DNA of 64,000 nucleotides, taken from Viscum album. Its lineage: Eukaryota > Streptophyta > Magnoliopsida > Santalales > Viscaceae. The notes below the pieces were generated by a model. The model worked only from the letters and a program-made list of their open reading frames with translations, was not told the DNA's origin and did no database searches. Numbering within the stretch: the first letter of the stretch is position 1; each line of letters begins with the position of its first letter. Location: the NCBI GenBank assembly GCA_963277665.1, contig OY728119.1:319444206-319508205 (forward strand), written 5' to 3'. This document shows positions 49,761 to 61,597 of the stretch, one piece after another. A program made the translations under genes and the position numbers.

Positions 49761-51367
49761 TCATTCAAGATGATCTTCAATGAATAATAATTATATAAAT
49801 TAATTTGATGAATAATTATGATATATATTACAATAATAACATTCTGGAAATGATGTATCTATAACCTAAACATAATAATAATCATTTTTTAGACAAAACA
49901 CGCATAAGAACAAAAAGCAATAAACACCCAAATAACAAGTAGAAATAAATATTACTAAAACGAAGCTAAGAATATGACCATATATGATATCATAAATATG
50001 ATTATGATTCTGGAAGAAGTCAATAACATTATTTAAATCATTATACAGGAGGTTCGGACACGTACGAAGAAAAACGGACGTATAGTAAGGGAAAATCTCA
50101 TAATCTCATTTTTATCCGAGATTGTTTATACATCAGAATTTAATGGGGAATATTTATCATCAACATCCATGTTTCCTCAATATATAATATTATTTCTATC
50201 CTCTGAAAAAAATTTAAATCCAATTTTACCCTTCTCTGAGTTTTTAGTAAAAGATATGAAAGGAATATTTTGTCATTTTTAGTATGAGGTACTTTTTTTA
50301 CTTTTTCAGCAAAGTACGAGAAAATGAATTTATTTAACTTATACGACATGAATGGATTTTTAAAAAATTATTTCCATGAAGATTCCTTTACAAGTTTTCA
50401 CGTTTATTTTTAATCAAATTATTTTAGTTTAAAATTGTATGACATGTTAAGAAAGGAAAAATGTTTTTGAAGTAGAAATGATATTTTCTTCAATAAAAGA
50501 GTTCAAGCATTTTATCAAAATTATTTTCTATCTATGATAAGACAGGGTTCTGTTTCTATCCCTAGTTTTACATTGATTTTATTATGTTATGATTGAATTA
50601 TTTTTATGATGTCCTTTTATCTTATATGGATTATGTTGTGAGGGCATGATGTTTAAGAATCTCTTTTTATTACATGGGTTATGCTATGATTTAAGATCTT
50701 GTGGCATACATAAGAATGGTATCATTATGAGATGGGTGGGACCTATATCTCCCTCCAATGCATTGGGTAAAGATTTATATCTCCTGAGATAGACATGGCT
50801 GGAACAACAGGTTAACCTGGTTTAGTGATACAGGACTGAAACAAGAAGTGATCTTAGTTCCAAAATGGACATTGTCTACTAAGATAGTCTTGGAAATGAG
50901 TCTTGACTACTAAGAAATGAGTTTTTATGATTATGTGTGTATGAAACAAAGTTTCATGTTTTATGTTATGATTATTGGGATTATATTTCACTACTATGAT
51001 TTATCCCATGTTGTGAAATTATGATATCTTTTACAGTGTATGATTTCCAAAATTATATGTTCTTTTGAATATGATGTGATTGATATTTCGTTTGTTTACC
51101 CTTACGGAGCATTTGAACTAACCCTTTTGTATGTTTTCTTTTCCCCGGGTCAGGAAGAAGGGTATTATGTAATATATGCCAAAAGGGACTCTAGATATGA
51201 TAAAATAAAAGGGAGACAGTGTTGACGATTTATGAACCAATTTTTTATGTTACTAGTTTCTAGAGACACTATACCTATACGGTCCTTTCATGGTTTTGTT
51301 ATATTTCATAACAAGTATGCGTCAATTCTGAAGTAATAAAAATGTATGTAAATTATGTGTTGTTATA

Positions 51368-51372
51368 ATTAT
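51368..51372. repeat. Target site duplication of element E, right copy
   Basis: attat, identical to 30629-30633. Confidence 0.6.
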
Positions 51373-52295
51373 GCTCAACTGTGATGGTGTACCACGATAT
51401 ACGATCATGAGTGTTGTGACTGTGGGGCCGGATAGCATGATAATTTGTCTGACCACTACATTAGGTCTATAGTTCTATATACGGTATCACTAAATTGAGA
51501 ATATATCTTAAAGGGATCATCCAATCGATGAGTCATCTTCATCATAGATACCCTCATATTTAGATGGTAATTTTGAGAGAAGTGGTGAGTTTTTAATTAG
51601 AAATAGTGTTGGTTTAAATAATTCCATTGGTCCATTCTTCAACATTTACTTACGATATGAAATCCACATCATTGGATTGTAATCTCCTATTGAATCTATG
51701 TTTGAGAAAAATGAATGTATCCCTCCCTGATATTGGAGTGAAATATTCTCTCACACGTAGTGGTGTCTATGGAATCATTAAACCTCATTGAGATAGATGT
51801 TGAAACACTATCTAGAAGTCCACATTAGTAGGTTTCATAGTATCCCATAGTGCGTCGAGGTGTGGTCCACTATGTAGTGGGTTTATCCATATTGGGCTTA
51901 TGGAATCCCTCATTCAGTTCTGGGAATGATCTTTGGTGTCACTTGGTAAGTTTTGGGTGCCAACCACCCCCTCTTTATGTATAATTGTATTCTATGACCA
52001 ATCCATTCTCTATGGGTAGAGAACAAATGTGCTAGACCTTTTATTCCGAGTGCCTCCAATGATTATGTGGCTCATGGAGTCAGTAAACTAGAAAAAGGCA
52101 TTCTTTGAGCAAAATCATGTGGCATGATGTTTGTTATGACCACCTGATGGCTTGATGTATTTCTTGAGTATATCTGTATATTCATGTTATATGTGATTTA
52201 GACATATACCTATAGAGATAAAATGTAGCCCCTGGCCCATTTGAGGTGGGGATGGGGTAGTCACGACATGATCCACTATAAGATGGGTCACGATA
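51373..52295 (+). repeat. 5' LTR of element D, right fragment
   Basis: The end 52230-52295 follows the LTR end of H base by base in outline: agcccctggcc, ggggtagtcacg, then gatgggtcacgata where H has gacgggtcgtgaca. It is shorter than the corresponding part of H, so internal deletion has occurred. Confidence 0.65.
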
Positions 52296-52298
52296 GAG

Positions 52299-52310
52299 TT
52301 GTATCAAATG
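52299..52310 (+). promoter_or_regulatory. Decayed primer binding site of element D
   Basis: ttgtatcaaatg at the exact position where H has TGGTATCAGAGG, with several substitutions. Confidence 0.55.
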
Positions 52311-52603
52311 TGGGTTCAGTTCTACATTAGGAGCAGGAGTCTATGATATTTGATTGAGGAAATTGTGTTAAGTGTTTCGAGATTGAATTTCAGGCTTGGG
52401 AATGCAGTGTTGGTGAGGCAATCAACATATCCATACACCATGAATCTAATTTACAACTTGTATACTTAGTACATGAAAACACTAGTTTTAGGGAAATGAA
52501 TGGTACATCCCTCATATTGGAATGGTTGAGTTTTCTATGTAATTCATGAGTCACCTCTTCAGATATACTCTATTGATCATGGTATGTCTTGTTTTATTTT
52601 AGG
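52311..52603 (+). other. Untranslated leader of element D
   Basis: Collinear with the H leader (62295-62555), for example gcagtgttggtgaggc versus ccagtgttggtgcggc, and ccatacacca versus ccgtacacca. It ends in a T-rich run plus AG immediately before the gag ATG. Confidence 0.6.
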
Positions 52604-53460
52604 ATGACTCCACAAATATAGCCAACTAGGATTCAACTATGTGATCATGAGGATAAACCACCTACGGAAGAGGAATCAGTACATGGGTGGGTCCTATAGA
52701 TAGCATGCTAGTGTTATTACCTGTTATTAAAATTCCAATTGAGATGAAACTATTAATATCACTTCTATTTGAGGATTCAAAAAGGATGAATGAATTTTAT
52801 TATTTTCATAGGATGACATCTCCTATGTTTTAGGGTGGGACAAACCCCATGATGGATGAGGATTATCTACAAGTAGTCACCCATGTTTTCCACCATATGA
52901 GGAAGCCTACTAGACGGATGGATGTCCTTACTGTGAGACTTCGTTAGGGATCTATGGTGAAATAGTGGATCTCATTAACTCATTTATACAACGATACAAC
53001 TATAAACAAGATAAAATTTGAACCTCTATTTAGAGAGGAGTTCTATCTGGATGTGTTGCGATTGGTATGCATATAGGGGCTTCAAAATCTGCAATAGGAC
53101 AATATAACCATGGAAGAGTATTGAGTTAAGCTTATTGATCATTAATTATACTCCATGAATATTGTATGAGACCAGTTATTCAGCACATAGGACATCCATC
53201 AGGGAAAACATAGAGACATCAAGTAATTGGTCATATCCCTAGGATTTCCTTCTTATGCTGGGGGTACTTGAGTGTTCATTGTAAGTGGATTGTCTTCTTT
53301 TAGAGAAGACACCAGAAGTGGAAGCTAGAAGTGCACACTGTGTAGCTAAGACCGTGACAGCAGGTAGCTGTTGATAGTTATAGGGATCCTTGTTGGAAAA
53401 GAACATCAGGTGGTGACCCTAGGACCTAGTATTAGTGGTGTAGGGCTCTATAGGTGGATC
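52604..53460 (+). pseudogene. Gag of element D (decayed)
   Basis: The start ATGACTCC at 52604 aligns with the gag start of H (ATGGCCCG at 62556). The following 80 bases keep pace with H but with many C-to-T and G-to-A differences. Stops are frequent, so no frame survives. Its register with H can be followed to about 53230. No zinc-knuckle signature was recognised. Confidence 0.55.
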
Positions 53461-53819
53461 TAATTATCCAAGCGATAAAAAATGTTTCTCATTTGGTGTT
53501 CAGGGACATCTGGCATGAGATTGAATGACCTGTCATACTGCTGACTGGGATATAGTCTTGGGACCACCATGGTAGAAATAGAGATAAGATAAGGTTGGTT
53601 TGTAGGGTTTAATACATGGTAGAGGGGTAATAAGGGCATCATGAGGTGGTTTGAGGTTTGGACTATTACCATCACAACCCTGAGGTTGTCCTTGCTAAGC
53701 TTATGGACCGGGTTGATAGGGATGACCCCAGTTGTAATCGATGGAGGATTATGACCCTAAAGAATCATGGGATAATATAAGGTATGATATTTGAATTTTC
53801 CACCTTAACTGCAGTTTTA
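53461..53819 (+). other. Decayed gag-protease linker of element D
   Basis: Without open frames in sense. The minus-strand frame 53460-53675 is a shadow. Corresponds roughly to the Pro/Gly-rich linker 63213-63500 in H. Confidence 0.4.
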
Positions 53820-54200
53820 ATATTCACAAGTGATAGTCTTTCTATTCATTCCACAAATCATATTTTGGAATCATAGATTTTGGTTGAACTATTGAATCGA
53901 CCCTTAATCATAGAGACTCTTATTGGAGGAGACTCGAAGATCACACAATTCTACCCATAGTGTGACCTGAATCTTGGAGGTGAGAGTTTTAGTTGGAATC
54001 TCTTGGTTTCAGTGTTGAGGTTGTACAACATCATTCTTGGAATGAATTGGTTATCAATAGTTCAAGTTCAAAATGTTTTTTTAGATGAACATGTTTCTAT
54101 GTCTGTAGCAATGGAAACATGTTTTTATTTGCTGGTGGCAAGTAAACACAAGAATCACTTGATGAAATCACACATAGGTGGGAGCAATTGATTACTCATT
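53820..54200 (+). pseudogene. Protease region of element D (decayed)
   Basis: The frame 54003-54191 contains YNIILGMNWLSIV, matching YDVILGMDWLSTV in element H (63750-63785), the conserved region following the active site. The active site near 53820 reads FTSDS where H has LIDTGAS, so it is lost. Confidence 0.65.
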
Positions 54201-54359
54201 AGATGATATAGCCACACCATTAGTGTAGTTGATTATAAAAGTATTAAATTTCTTATAGTGGTGGAGGAGTATGAGGAAATCGTTCTTGAAGATGTTTTAG
54301 GTTTACCTACCCATAGTTAGATGAACATATATATTTAACTACACCCTAATATGACACTG

Positions 54360-55060
54360 ATATCTTCAAATTCATATCAGATGGCTCCTATAGAGCTTCT
54401 CAGGGTGAGGGTGTAGTTGGAGGACTTGCAGATGAAGGGCTTCGTGAGACCTACTATTTCACCATGGTAAGCCGCATTTTGTTTTTCCATGAAGGTAGAT
54501 GGAAGCTTGAGGTTATGTGTGGATTTCCAGTAATTAATGTTAGTGACTATGAAAAATGAGTATCTGCTACTTAGGATTTATGGCTAATTAGATAAATTTA
54601 ATGGCGAACGATGGTGGTCAAAGATCAACCTCAGATTAGGCTAGCACCTAATATGAGTACGTAATAAGGATACACCAAATATGAACTTATGATTTTGTTT
54701 TGGTCTATATGTGTGAATGGTGATGCCGTTTGGAATAATAAACATCACATCCATTTTTAGGGGACTCATGATCCAGATCATTCACATTTACTTATATCGG
54801 TCTGTGGTGGACTTCATTAAAGACATACTAGTGTTATCATCACCCGAGGTAGATCACATGAGTAACATGGGGATGGTCCTGGACACACTCCATGAGCAAA
54901 AAAATTATAGGAATCCCTAAAAGTGATATTTTTTTTATTCCATAGGTCCATATTGTGGGATACGTCAACTTTATTTTGAAGTTGCAGTAGATCCATCGAA
55001 GGTTGATGCTGTGCATGCTTGGAAGCCACCAAATAGTGTTACTAAGGTATGAATTTTCAT
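54360..55060 (+). pseudogene. Reverse transcriptase of element D (decayed)
   Basis: Fragments in order: LEDLQMKGFVRPTISPW, VDGSLRLCVDF, WWSKINLRLG, MVMPFGIINITSIF, the catalytic box FIKDILVLS (AAA at 54819-54821 replaces the first Asp), then FEVAVDPSKVDAVHAWKPP and FIGLTRYFQMF. Many stops. Clear RT ancestry, no activity possible. Confidence 0.8.
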
Positions 55061-55692
55061 TGGTTTGACAAGATACTTTCAGATGTTTGTACTCAACTTA
55101 TCAAAAGTGGGGTCACCATTTTCTACTTTTACATTAAAGGTTAATCCTTTTATGTGGATAGAAATGTTCTAGTAGTGATTTTATGAGAAGAGGAAGGGGT
55201 TTACATGTGCATCCATCCTTATGTCACTAAAGGAAGGTGTTGAGCATGTGGTGTTTTTTGATGCATAAGGAACTGATATTGGTTGTATCCTAATGTTAAG
55301 GAAGTATATGATTACCTATGGTTCATTCCATTTGAGACCACATTAGTAAAAATACGAGTCCCATGATCTTGAGTTTGAAGTGGTTGTCTTTTCATGGAAG
55401 ATGTGGATACAATACCTGATGGAAAAGAGGTTTATCATCAACTCTGATCATAAGCATCTCAATTATATCTTCTCCTAGAAAAATAATACCATTAGACCTA
55501 TGCATTGGCTAGTGTTTCTATAGGACTATGAATTTTTGGTTTTCTATATTCCTTGGAAGGGGGACATGGTGGTAGGCTCATTCCAAAATAGATCTTGTTT
55601 CAGTTTCTGAATAAGGCATTAGGAAATTTCTCCTCATTGAAGATATACTTCATGGATAGAGAAGGAGTATCTTACCAAAAGTTGATGGTTGT
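55061..55692 (+). pseudogene. RNase H region of element D, cut by G
   Basis: EHVVFFDA followed by a stop, then GTDIGCILM, where the RNase H DAS motif is expected. Further on come ESHDLEFEVVVFSWKMW and INSDHKHLNYIFS, the Glu and second Asp regions. It ends at 55692, where the LTR of G begins; integrase is not seen in this window. Confidence 0.7.
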
Positions 55693-58684
55693 TATAAAGA
55701 CCTGACCTTATAACATTACATAATATTGAATTAAATGAATAATTAACATTGAGGATCTTTTCAGGTTTAGAGTTTTTGGGAATTAGGCCATAACTGTTAT
55801 ATTACTTCTTAAATATTACATGTAGACACTACTACTCTGTATACATTTTTTCCATAAAATAAAAACTCTTAAAAGGAAACATGGCTAGTTCCAGACAGCA
55901 TGACTTTTTCCATGATCCCATCCTTGACCCTATTCATCTTTAAGTCCTTTGAAAAACAATTAAAAAACATGGGATGATCATAAAAATCTCATTAAGGGTT
56001 ATAAAATAAGAAAGGAAAACATTAGACCATCAATAAATACAAATCAATAAAACCATACTTTTGAATCATAACATACCTTAAGAAATCCTTAGATTTATGA
56101 ATAACACACAAAATTCAAAAATCATAAATGTTACTTATGGAATCAATATCAAACATATATTGTAGCTATCACAACTAGTTAGGGAGTTACACTTCGAATA
56201 CCCATCACAGTATATTCCCTAAATCTCTTAGGAGAAACATCATTATTACCTCTGTCACGTTAACCAATGCATTTAAGAGATATCTCGGGCTCACCCGCCC
56301 TAGGATTATCACGAAACCACCCGTATACATAAGCAATGCCTAATAACCATAACATATTCATTACATATGCCACATGTATAAAGGAATGATAACATTTACC
56401 CATTCCAATATTTCAAATCAAGATATTGAAATAAACAATGTTTTATCAAATCATTTTCAAAACCATTTAAAAATAGATTTTTGAATCAAAGTGTTCCATG
56501 CCATATTGAAGATTTTAAATGAATTATCATTTGAAAAAATTAATTTCCATATAATTAAATCCTAAAACCCATTTCTAAGACATGGAAATTAATTATAAAT
56601 ATTTAGAAGAATAATTCTTTAAAACATTTAAAACGATATTTTAGTTAAAGATTTATTAACATAAAAGAGAGACACTTGAATACAAATAACTGAAGAATAG
56701 ATTTTAATCAGAACATTATAATATCCTGAGAATAAATGGATTCATGATATAATTTTTCAATGGAGAGTATATACACCATATAAGGGTTAATTGGTGTATA
56801 ACAATAATGAAGTCTCAATGGAAATGTAAATTGACATAAAATCCCTTAAAAAGATAGTATCCTTAAATAAAGGATAAATCTATCACATAATTATGTCTGA
56901 AAAATATAAATTCATGCAAAATAAGTGGATATTAAGTGTAAAAAATGTAGAGGTCCTTCTCACATATTCATAGGATTGCATATTCATGAAGTACAAGATG
57001 AACCCAAAGAATTGAAATTGGGTTAATAGGTTCCCTTGTAAATTTTCGACGTCCTAACGACATCACATTAAAATTAAGAAAATTATTTGATGAGATAAAA
57101 AAGGGAATCCCATAACTTGGATATAATTTTTACATCAATAATAATATATAAGAACATATCCCAACATAATAATATGTAAATAAAAATACATAACAAAAAG
57201 AAGTTTTTTATAAAGAGGAGGGTGAAAGGTTCCCTTACCAATTTGGTAACTAACAGAAAAATATTCCACATGAAAGAAGGAACATACAATGAAGATGTAA
57301 ATAATCATAAATGAAATTATATTACATAAAGATTACAATCATGGGCAGTAAATACACCACACAAAAAGAACATAGTGGAAAATATAGCATGAATCTCACG
57401 GGAATAAAAAGTGAAACGAAACCCTTTACCATGTTGTAATAAACAGAGTCGTATGACCAAAAGTTAATAACCATAAAATGAATCACATAATACCATGAAT
57501 ATAAACATAATCATGATAATATATATCAATGTCTGCTCACATTACACCACATGTAATAAATAAGTGATGAACAATGGAAATATCACGGAATTAAAAGTGA
57601 AATAAGAAATCCCTTACCTCGTGTCCGAATTGACTCGATCGTTCTTTAATATCCTGAATAATAAACTAAAGTTAATTTATAATTTCTTAAGAAACTTTTT
57701 CATGTTTATTATTCCTTTTATATCACTTATTACCATGTTATAAACATTAGGTAATCATTTATGTTAATAACGTCCATTGTGTCGATATTTGGTACTTGAG
57801 TCAACAATGGAGTTCTTATAATCATATGTTGTTCATGGGGCCAGTGGTTCAATATATAAAGAATTATATTCTTGATTTGGATATCAGATATATTATATAT
57901 ATCCAGTATATTCATGTATTTATAATAGTACATAACATTTGGAGATAAGAAATTAAATGCATCGTTCATGGAGACGGTATGTCGTACGTATGCATGAACG
58001 CTACATTCATTTATATTTCTTATTTTAATGGAATTAAATCATAATTATACATAGTTATATTATAATTACAGTATAATATCATATATAATATCATTAACTC
58101 TATCCTTTATACATCCCACATAAGGCATTAACGAGTCACATCACTTTGAGGGGGCGAAAGTCCACGCTTCCTCAAATGAGATTATCGTATTTACCCACTA
58201 CGGAAACCAAAAGGTGTGGTATAAATGGGAAATTCAGAAGTATAAGGAAATAAAAAAAAATATATATTTCATATATAAATACAGTTCCATCATAATGGCC
58301 ACCATGAGAGGCGGTAAGAGGTAATTAAACAATCATTGTCTCGTGAGGTGTTAGTTTTCCATCCACAAAAACATTATGTTCTTCAACCATTAGATACAGG
58401 TATGTGTATTTTTAGTTCAAATACATCACATAACAACATACTAGTATATTGATGATACTGGTTTTGTTACAAAATAATGGAATAAAAATAGTTTAGGGGT
58501 TGGAGAAGTAAAATCCAAGTAAACAATTTATGAGAAAATCATTACCTTTAATTTCTGTAACTCCCTTTGGTTTGATAAAATGACTTTTTGAAGTTCCTTC
58601 TGCCTAAGTTAAGGCTTCTAGGTAGAGTATAGGGATGTAGAGAGATTAATTGGGCAGATTTCGTATGAGAAAAATGGCTTGAGA
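55693..58684 (-). repeat. Element G: LTR of the B/F type, interrupted by element H
   Basis: The start TATAAAGACCTGACC and the following block attgaggatcttttcaggt match the B LTR start (9714, 15801). The hairpin, the cccttacctcgtgtcc block (57613-57630) and the leader region near 58560-58680 match B and F. It breaks off at 58684, where the LTR of H begins, just before the position of the TATA box in the others. No PBS lies to its left, so it is a left-terminal LTR or a solo LTR whose remainder is beyond H. Confidence 0.75.
57945..58024 (-). other. Conserved GTACGTA hairpin in the LTR of G
   Basis: ATAAGAAAT and ATTTCTTAT arms; cgttcatggagacggtatg followed by tcgtacgtatgcatgaacg. The arms changed in a compensatory way relative to B (GTAAGAAAT with ATTTCTTAC). 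Confidence 0.65.
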
Positions 58685-59413
58685 TGTAAAGACCCATAAA
58701 TTTCAAGGAAATTTTTATTCTTAATTTTCTTTGGAATTTTACAAGAACGCAGTTTCTGACGGCACTTGATTCCGAGGCCCGGTGTGCCCGGAATCATTTT
58801 CAGAAGTTTGGCTCAGGTACGTTCAGTGAACGGCCGAGCGGGTTTTTCTAAGTTTTGAACAGGTTCCCAGAATCGAATTCTGAGGGCACCGATGAAATCA
58901 CAGTGCCGGTATTTTCTTAGAAACGCCTCTTCCGGAGTTGCGTTGGCTCGGGCGTGGTTTTTAATTTTTGGTCTTAATGTTTAGAAATAAAATAATTTGT
59001 TCGACAAACATTATTTTATTTCACTTAATCCACATGAAGCCACTTGAAATGCACTTAAATTGAGTTAAAACAGATAGGATGCTATCCAGAAATATCCTAC
59101 CCCCTTGGTATGATATTTGTTAGGTGGGGCCCGCACGAGCCCCACCATTTATTTCCGCTAAGTAACGCACAAACGGAAACCCGTCATTATGAATGTCAAC
59201 TGACGCGTTTTCTTATAATCCTTAATGCACCATTTAATTGGGCGGTTTATTTCGTGAATTAAATGGGCGGTTTCTTTCATTGAATTAATTCAAGGAATTG
59301 ATGGGTCGTTACTTACCCTTTTTCGTTTGTTGGCGTAATAATAAAATAAGACCAACAAGTATTTTTGGGAGGATTATTCATTGAGAGGTTTTGTCAGAAC
59401 CTTCATCCTCCTT

Positions 59414-59458
59414 CGCGAAGAACGCGAAGAACGCGAAGAACATGAAGGACGCGAAGAA
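59414..59458 (+). repeat. Five tandem 9-bp units in the LTR of H
   Basis: Unit CGCGAAGAA repeated, with the fourth copy changed (CATGAAGGA). Confidence 0.8.
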
Positions 59459-60242
59459 CGCCGGCCTCCGACGAAGAATGCCGAACCCGCAGAAGTCGAC
59501 GATGTGACACCGTGTTCCGCGACGCCGACATTCCTTCCTGCAACATTCTTCTGCGACGTCTCTTCCTCCACAACGAAATCATCGATCAGCTATTTGAGAT
59601 AAGAGACTTCGGGATTCTCTTAAATCTCCCTTGTGTTTTTCTTGAACAAAACACGGATTTATTTTATATAATTAAATTAAATCCGTTGTTTCTTGGTCCA
59701 TTGAGTTCGCCGACTCAATGCCGGATTCCGCGATGACGTGACTCCCTTTCGCGACGACGCGACGATCCCCTCCTTCCGCGACGAACAAATCCGTGAAGAA
59801 CGTGCGTGCGACGACGACTACGAGGTAGGGGTTGTTGTGAATTTTAATTCTTTTTTCCCATGATGGTTTCTTTTAAAAGCGAAGAACCGGACAATAAGAA
59901 CAATTTTAATCCTTTAAAATTGTTGATTAATGTGTTGAATTTATGTCTCTCGTTGTTTATCTCTAACGCGGAGGGTGCGGGCCAAACGAACACGGCCCGA
60001 CAACCCTCCTTCGTTCTTCGTTGTTGTGCGGATTTGAGGGGCGACGACGGAATGTGCCGCAACAGAAGTTTGATGATTCCGCAGTGAAGAACGAGTCCCG
60101 GGAGGAGCAGCGGCGCAGAAGAGAACAGAATCAGACAACCAGAGTGATTCCGGTGGCCCGCGGAACACGCCGGTGGCACGGGTCGCTGGCGCGGCGGCGG
60201 TGGCCAACGGACCCGCGGCCGCACGTGTCTGGCTGCCAGGGT

Positions 60243-60410
60243 GACACCCCGCAGGTGTCGTGGGGTTGTCCTACGGGGGTGGCGGCTCCCCCCTGCGTCA
60301 CTCAGGTCGTCCTGGGCGACACCCCGCAGGTGCCGCGGGGGTGTCACGCGGGGGCGGCGGCTCCCCCCCCCCCCCCCCCCCCGCGTCGCTCGGCGGCTCC
60401 CCCCCCCCCC
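60243..60410 (+). repeat. 75-bp GC-rich tandem repeat with 20-C and 12-C runs
   Basis: Two copies starting GACACCCCGCAGGTG at 60243 and 60318. The second is expanded by C20 (60363-60382) and C12 (60399-60410), each preceded by GGCGGCT. The minus strand is G-run rich. Confidence 0.75.
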
Positions 60411-61109
60411 ACGTCGCTCGGCCGGGTCGGGCTGGGCTAGCCGAGCCAGGCTGGTCCAACCGGCCGGGCCGCGCCCTGCCCGGGCAGACCGGGTCAACCC
60501 GGTTCGGCCGACCCAGGGGGGGTCGGGCCGGGTCGGCCCGGGCCCAGACCCCCCGTCTTCGGACCATTTCGGTCAATGCCCGTAACATGAGCTACGGACC
60601 TCCGAACGACACACCGTCAGCGGAAAAGCGATCCTTGGATCGAGACGGTCGTTACGGTATATCACACTCAAGGTTTCAGAATACATTGGGTTCGGCCAGG
60701 TTGGTTCGTACACGAAACCAACCCGGCCCTCGGAGCGGAAACGCTCATATCTTGAGCTACAGACGTCCGATTGATCTGTCATCAGCTTTTTTGAATTCCT
60801 CTAAGTGAGACGGATCTTTTGGCTCACTCCGCCCGAGGTTTGGATGCAGGTGGAGTACGGTCGGGTTGGTTTTGCCTCAAAAACCAACGGGGCCCCTGGG
60901 ACGAAAAAGCCAATAACTCTCAGATCGGGCGTCTGATTGACGCGCCGTCTGCGACGTTGAGTTCCTGTTGACGATACGGAACTTTTGGATACATCAACAT
61001 CAGACATTGTGTCAGTTGATGTATCAGCCTCTTGGCTCGTGGAGCGGACCCTCTCGAACGGGCTTGCTGTGTGCGGGAACCCTAGAGTTGGCTGCGACTG
61101 CTACTTCGA

Positions 61110-61180
61110 CAGCGACGACCGTGCAGAGATCCTCAGTGGACTGCGACGATGACTGTGCAGAGATCCTCAGTGGACTGCGA
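61110..61180 (+). repeat. Two-copy tandem repeat, about 36 bp
   Basis: The string gtgcagagatcctcagtgga occurs twice with gcgacga-type sequence before each. Confidence 0.65.
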
Positions 61181-61219
61181 TGACTAGTGCACTCAGCGAT
61201 CCTACGTGGATCAGTACTA

Positions 61220-61340
61220 CAGGTCCTGTGTGGGCCCGATCCTGTGTGGGTCTGATCCTGTGTGGGTCAGCGCTCAGCGGTTCTGTGTGAGCCAGCGCCT
61301 ACAGGTCCTGTGTGGGCCCGATCCTGTGTGGGTCATTACA
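61220..61340 (+). repeat. Array of a 15-16 bp unit with tcctgtgtggg
   Basis: Units around gatcctgtgtgggtc recur five to six times with decay. Confidence 0.7.
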
Positions 61341-61450
61341 GGGGTTAGTTACCTATCGATCCTTTGTGGGTCCGACGATTTAGATGGATCAGTGATCATC
61401 TTTATCATCATACAAGAAGTATACCTGTGTGAGCTGAATCCTGTGTTACT

Positions 61451-61597
61451 CTCCTTTGTGGATTGTGATGAGCTATCCTATGTGGATTTACTGTTTACCC
61501 TCCTTTGTGGATTGTGTTGAGCTATCCTGTGTGGATTTACTGTTTACTCTCCTTTGTGGAATGTGTTGTGCTATCCTATGTGGGTTTACGTTTTGCT
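61451..61597 (+). repeat. Three tandem 49-bp units in the LTR of H
   Basis: Units at 61451-61499, 61500-61548 and 61549-61597, each starting ctcctttgtgga and containing gctatcct(a/g)tgtgg. The third is more diverged. Confidence 0.8.

Larger units (their letters stand above)
30634..51367 (+). mobile_element. Element E: Ty3/gypsy chromovirus-like element with F nested inside
   Basis: Paired LTRs (30634-about 34060 and 47566-51367) flank gag (34136-35175) and pol (44091-47525) in a single orientation, with a polypurine tract at 47551-47565. Matching attat duplications flank the element. Element F sits between gag and protease; F plus its duplication is 8910 bp, a multiple of three, so the gag and protease frames still correspond. 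The 5' LTR lacks its last several hundred bases and no PBS is visible before gag. Coding damage: stops in gag, at least two frame changes in pol, and lost catalytic residues in RT, RNase H and integrase. Confidence 0.9.
47566..51367 (+). repeat. 3' LTR of element E
   Basis: 3.8 kb; begins TGTAACACTCAAG and ends GTTGTTATA, so its terminal dinucleotide is TA. The end is set by the attat duplication and is less certain than the start. Carries the TATA box and two hairpin modules. The frames at 49121-49306 and 51040-51225 inside it have no support as genes. Confidence 0.8.
29370..55692 (+). mobile_element. Element D: old Ty3/gypsy element, split by E and cut by G
   Basis: Fragments 29370-30633 and 51373-55692 become one element once E is removed. 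The LTR start resembles that of element H (around 29440-29470: gcaattctgaggcctgatatggct versus the start region of H). The LTR end, PBS, leader and gag start at 52230-52640 follow H in order. Gag, protease, RT and RNase H remnants then run to 55692, where LTR G begins. The sequence is far more AT-rich than H, consistent with age. The integrase and 3' LTR are not in the window. Confidence 0.75.

Noticed and set aside
55693..58684. 5S rRNA-bearing Cassandra-type TRIM
   Set aside because: No 5S promoter-like block was found in this LTR, and its length and motifs match the B/F LTR group.
59844..60808. Several long Arg/Pro/Gly-rich frames on both strands (up to 217 codons)
   Set aside because: They overlap each other in up to five frames across a low-complexity GC island with C-runs inside the LTR of H. 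Lack of stops follows from GC content.
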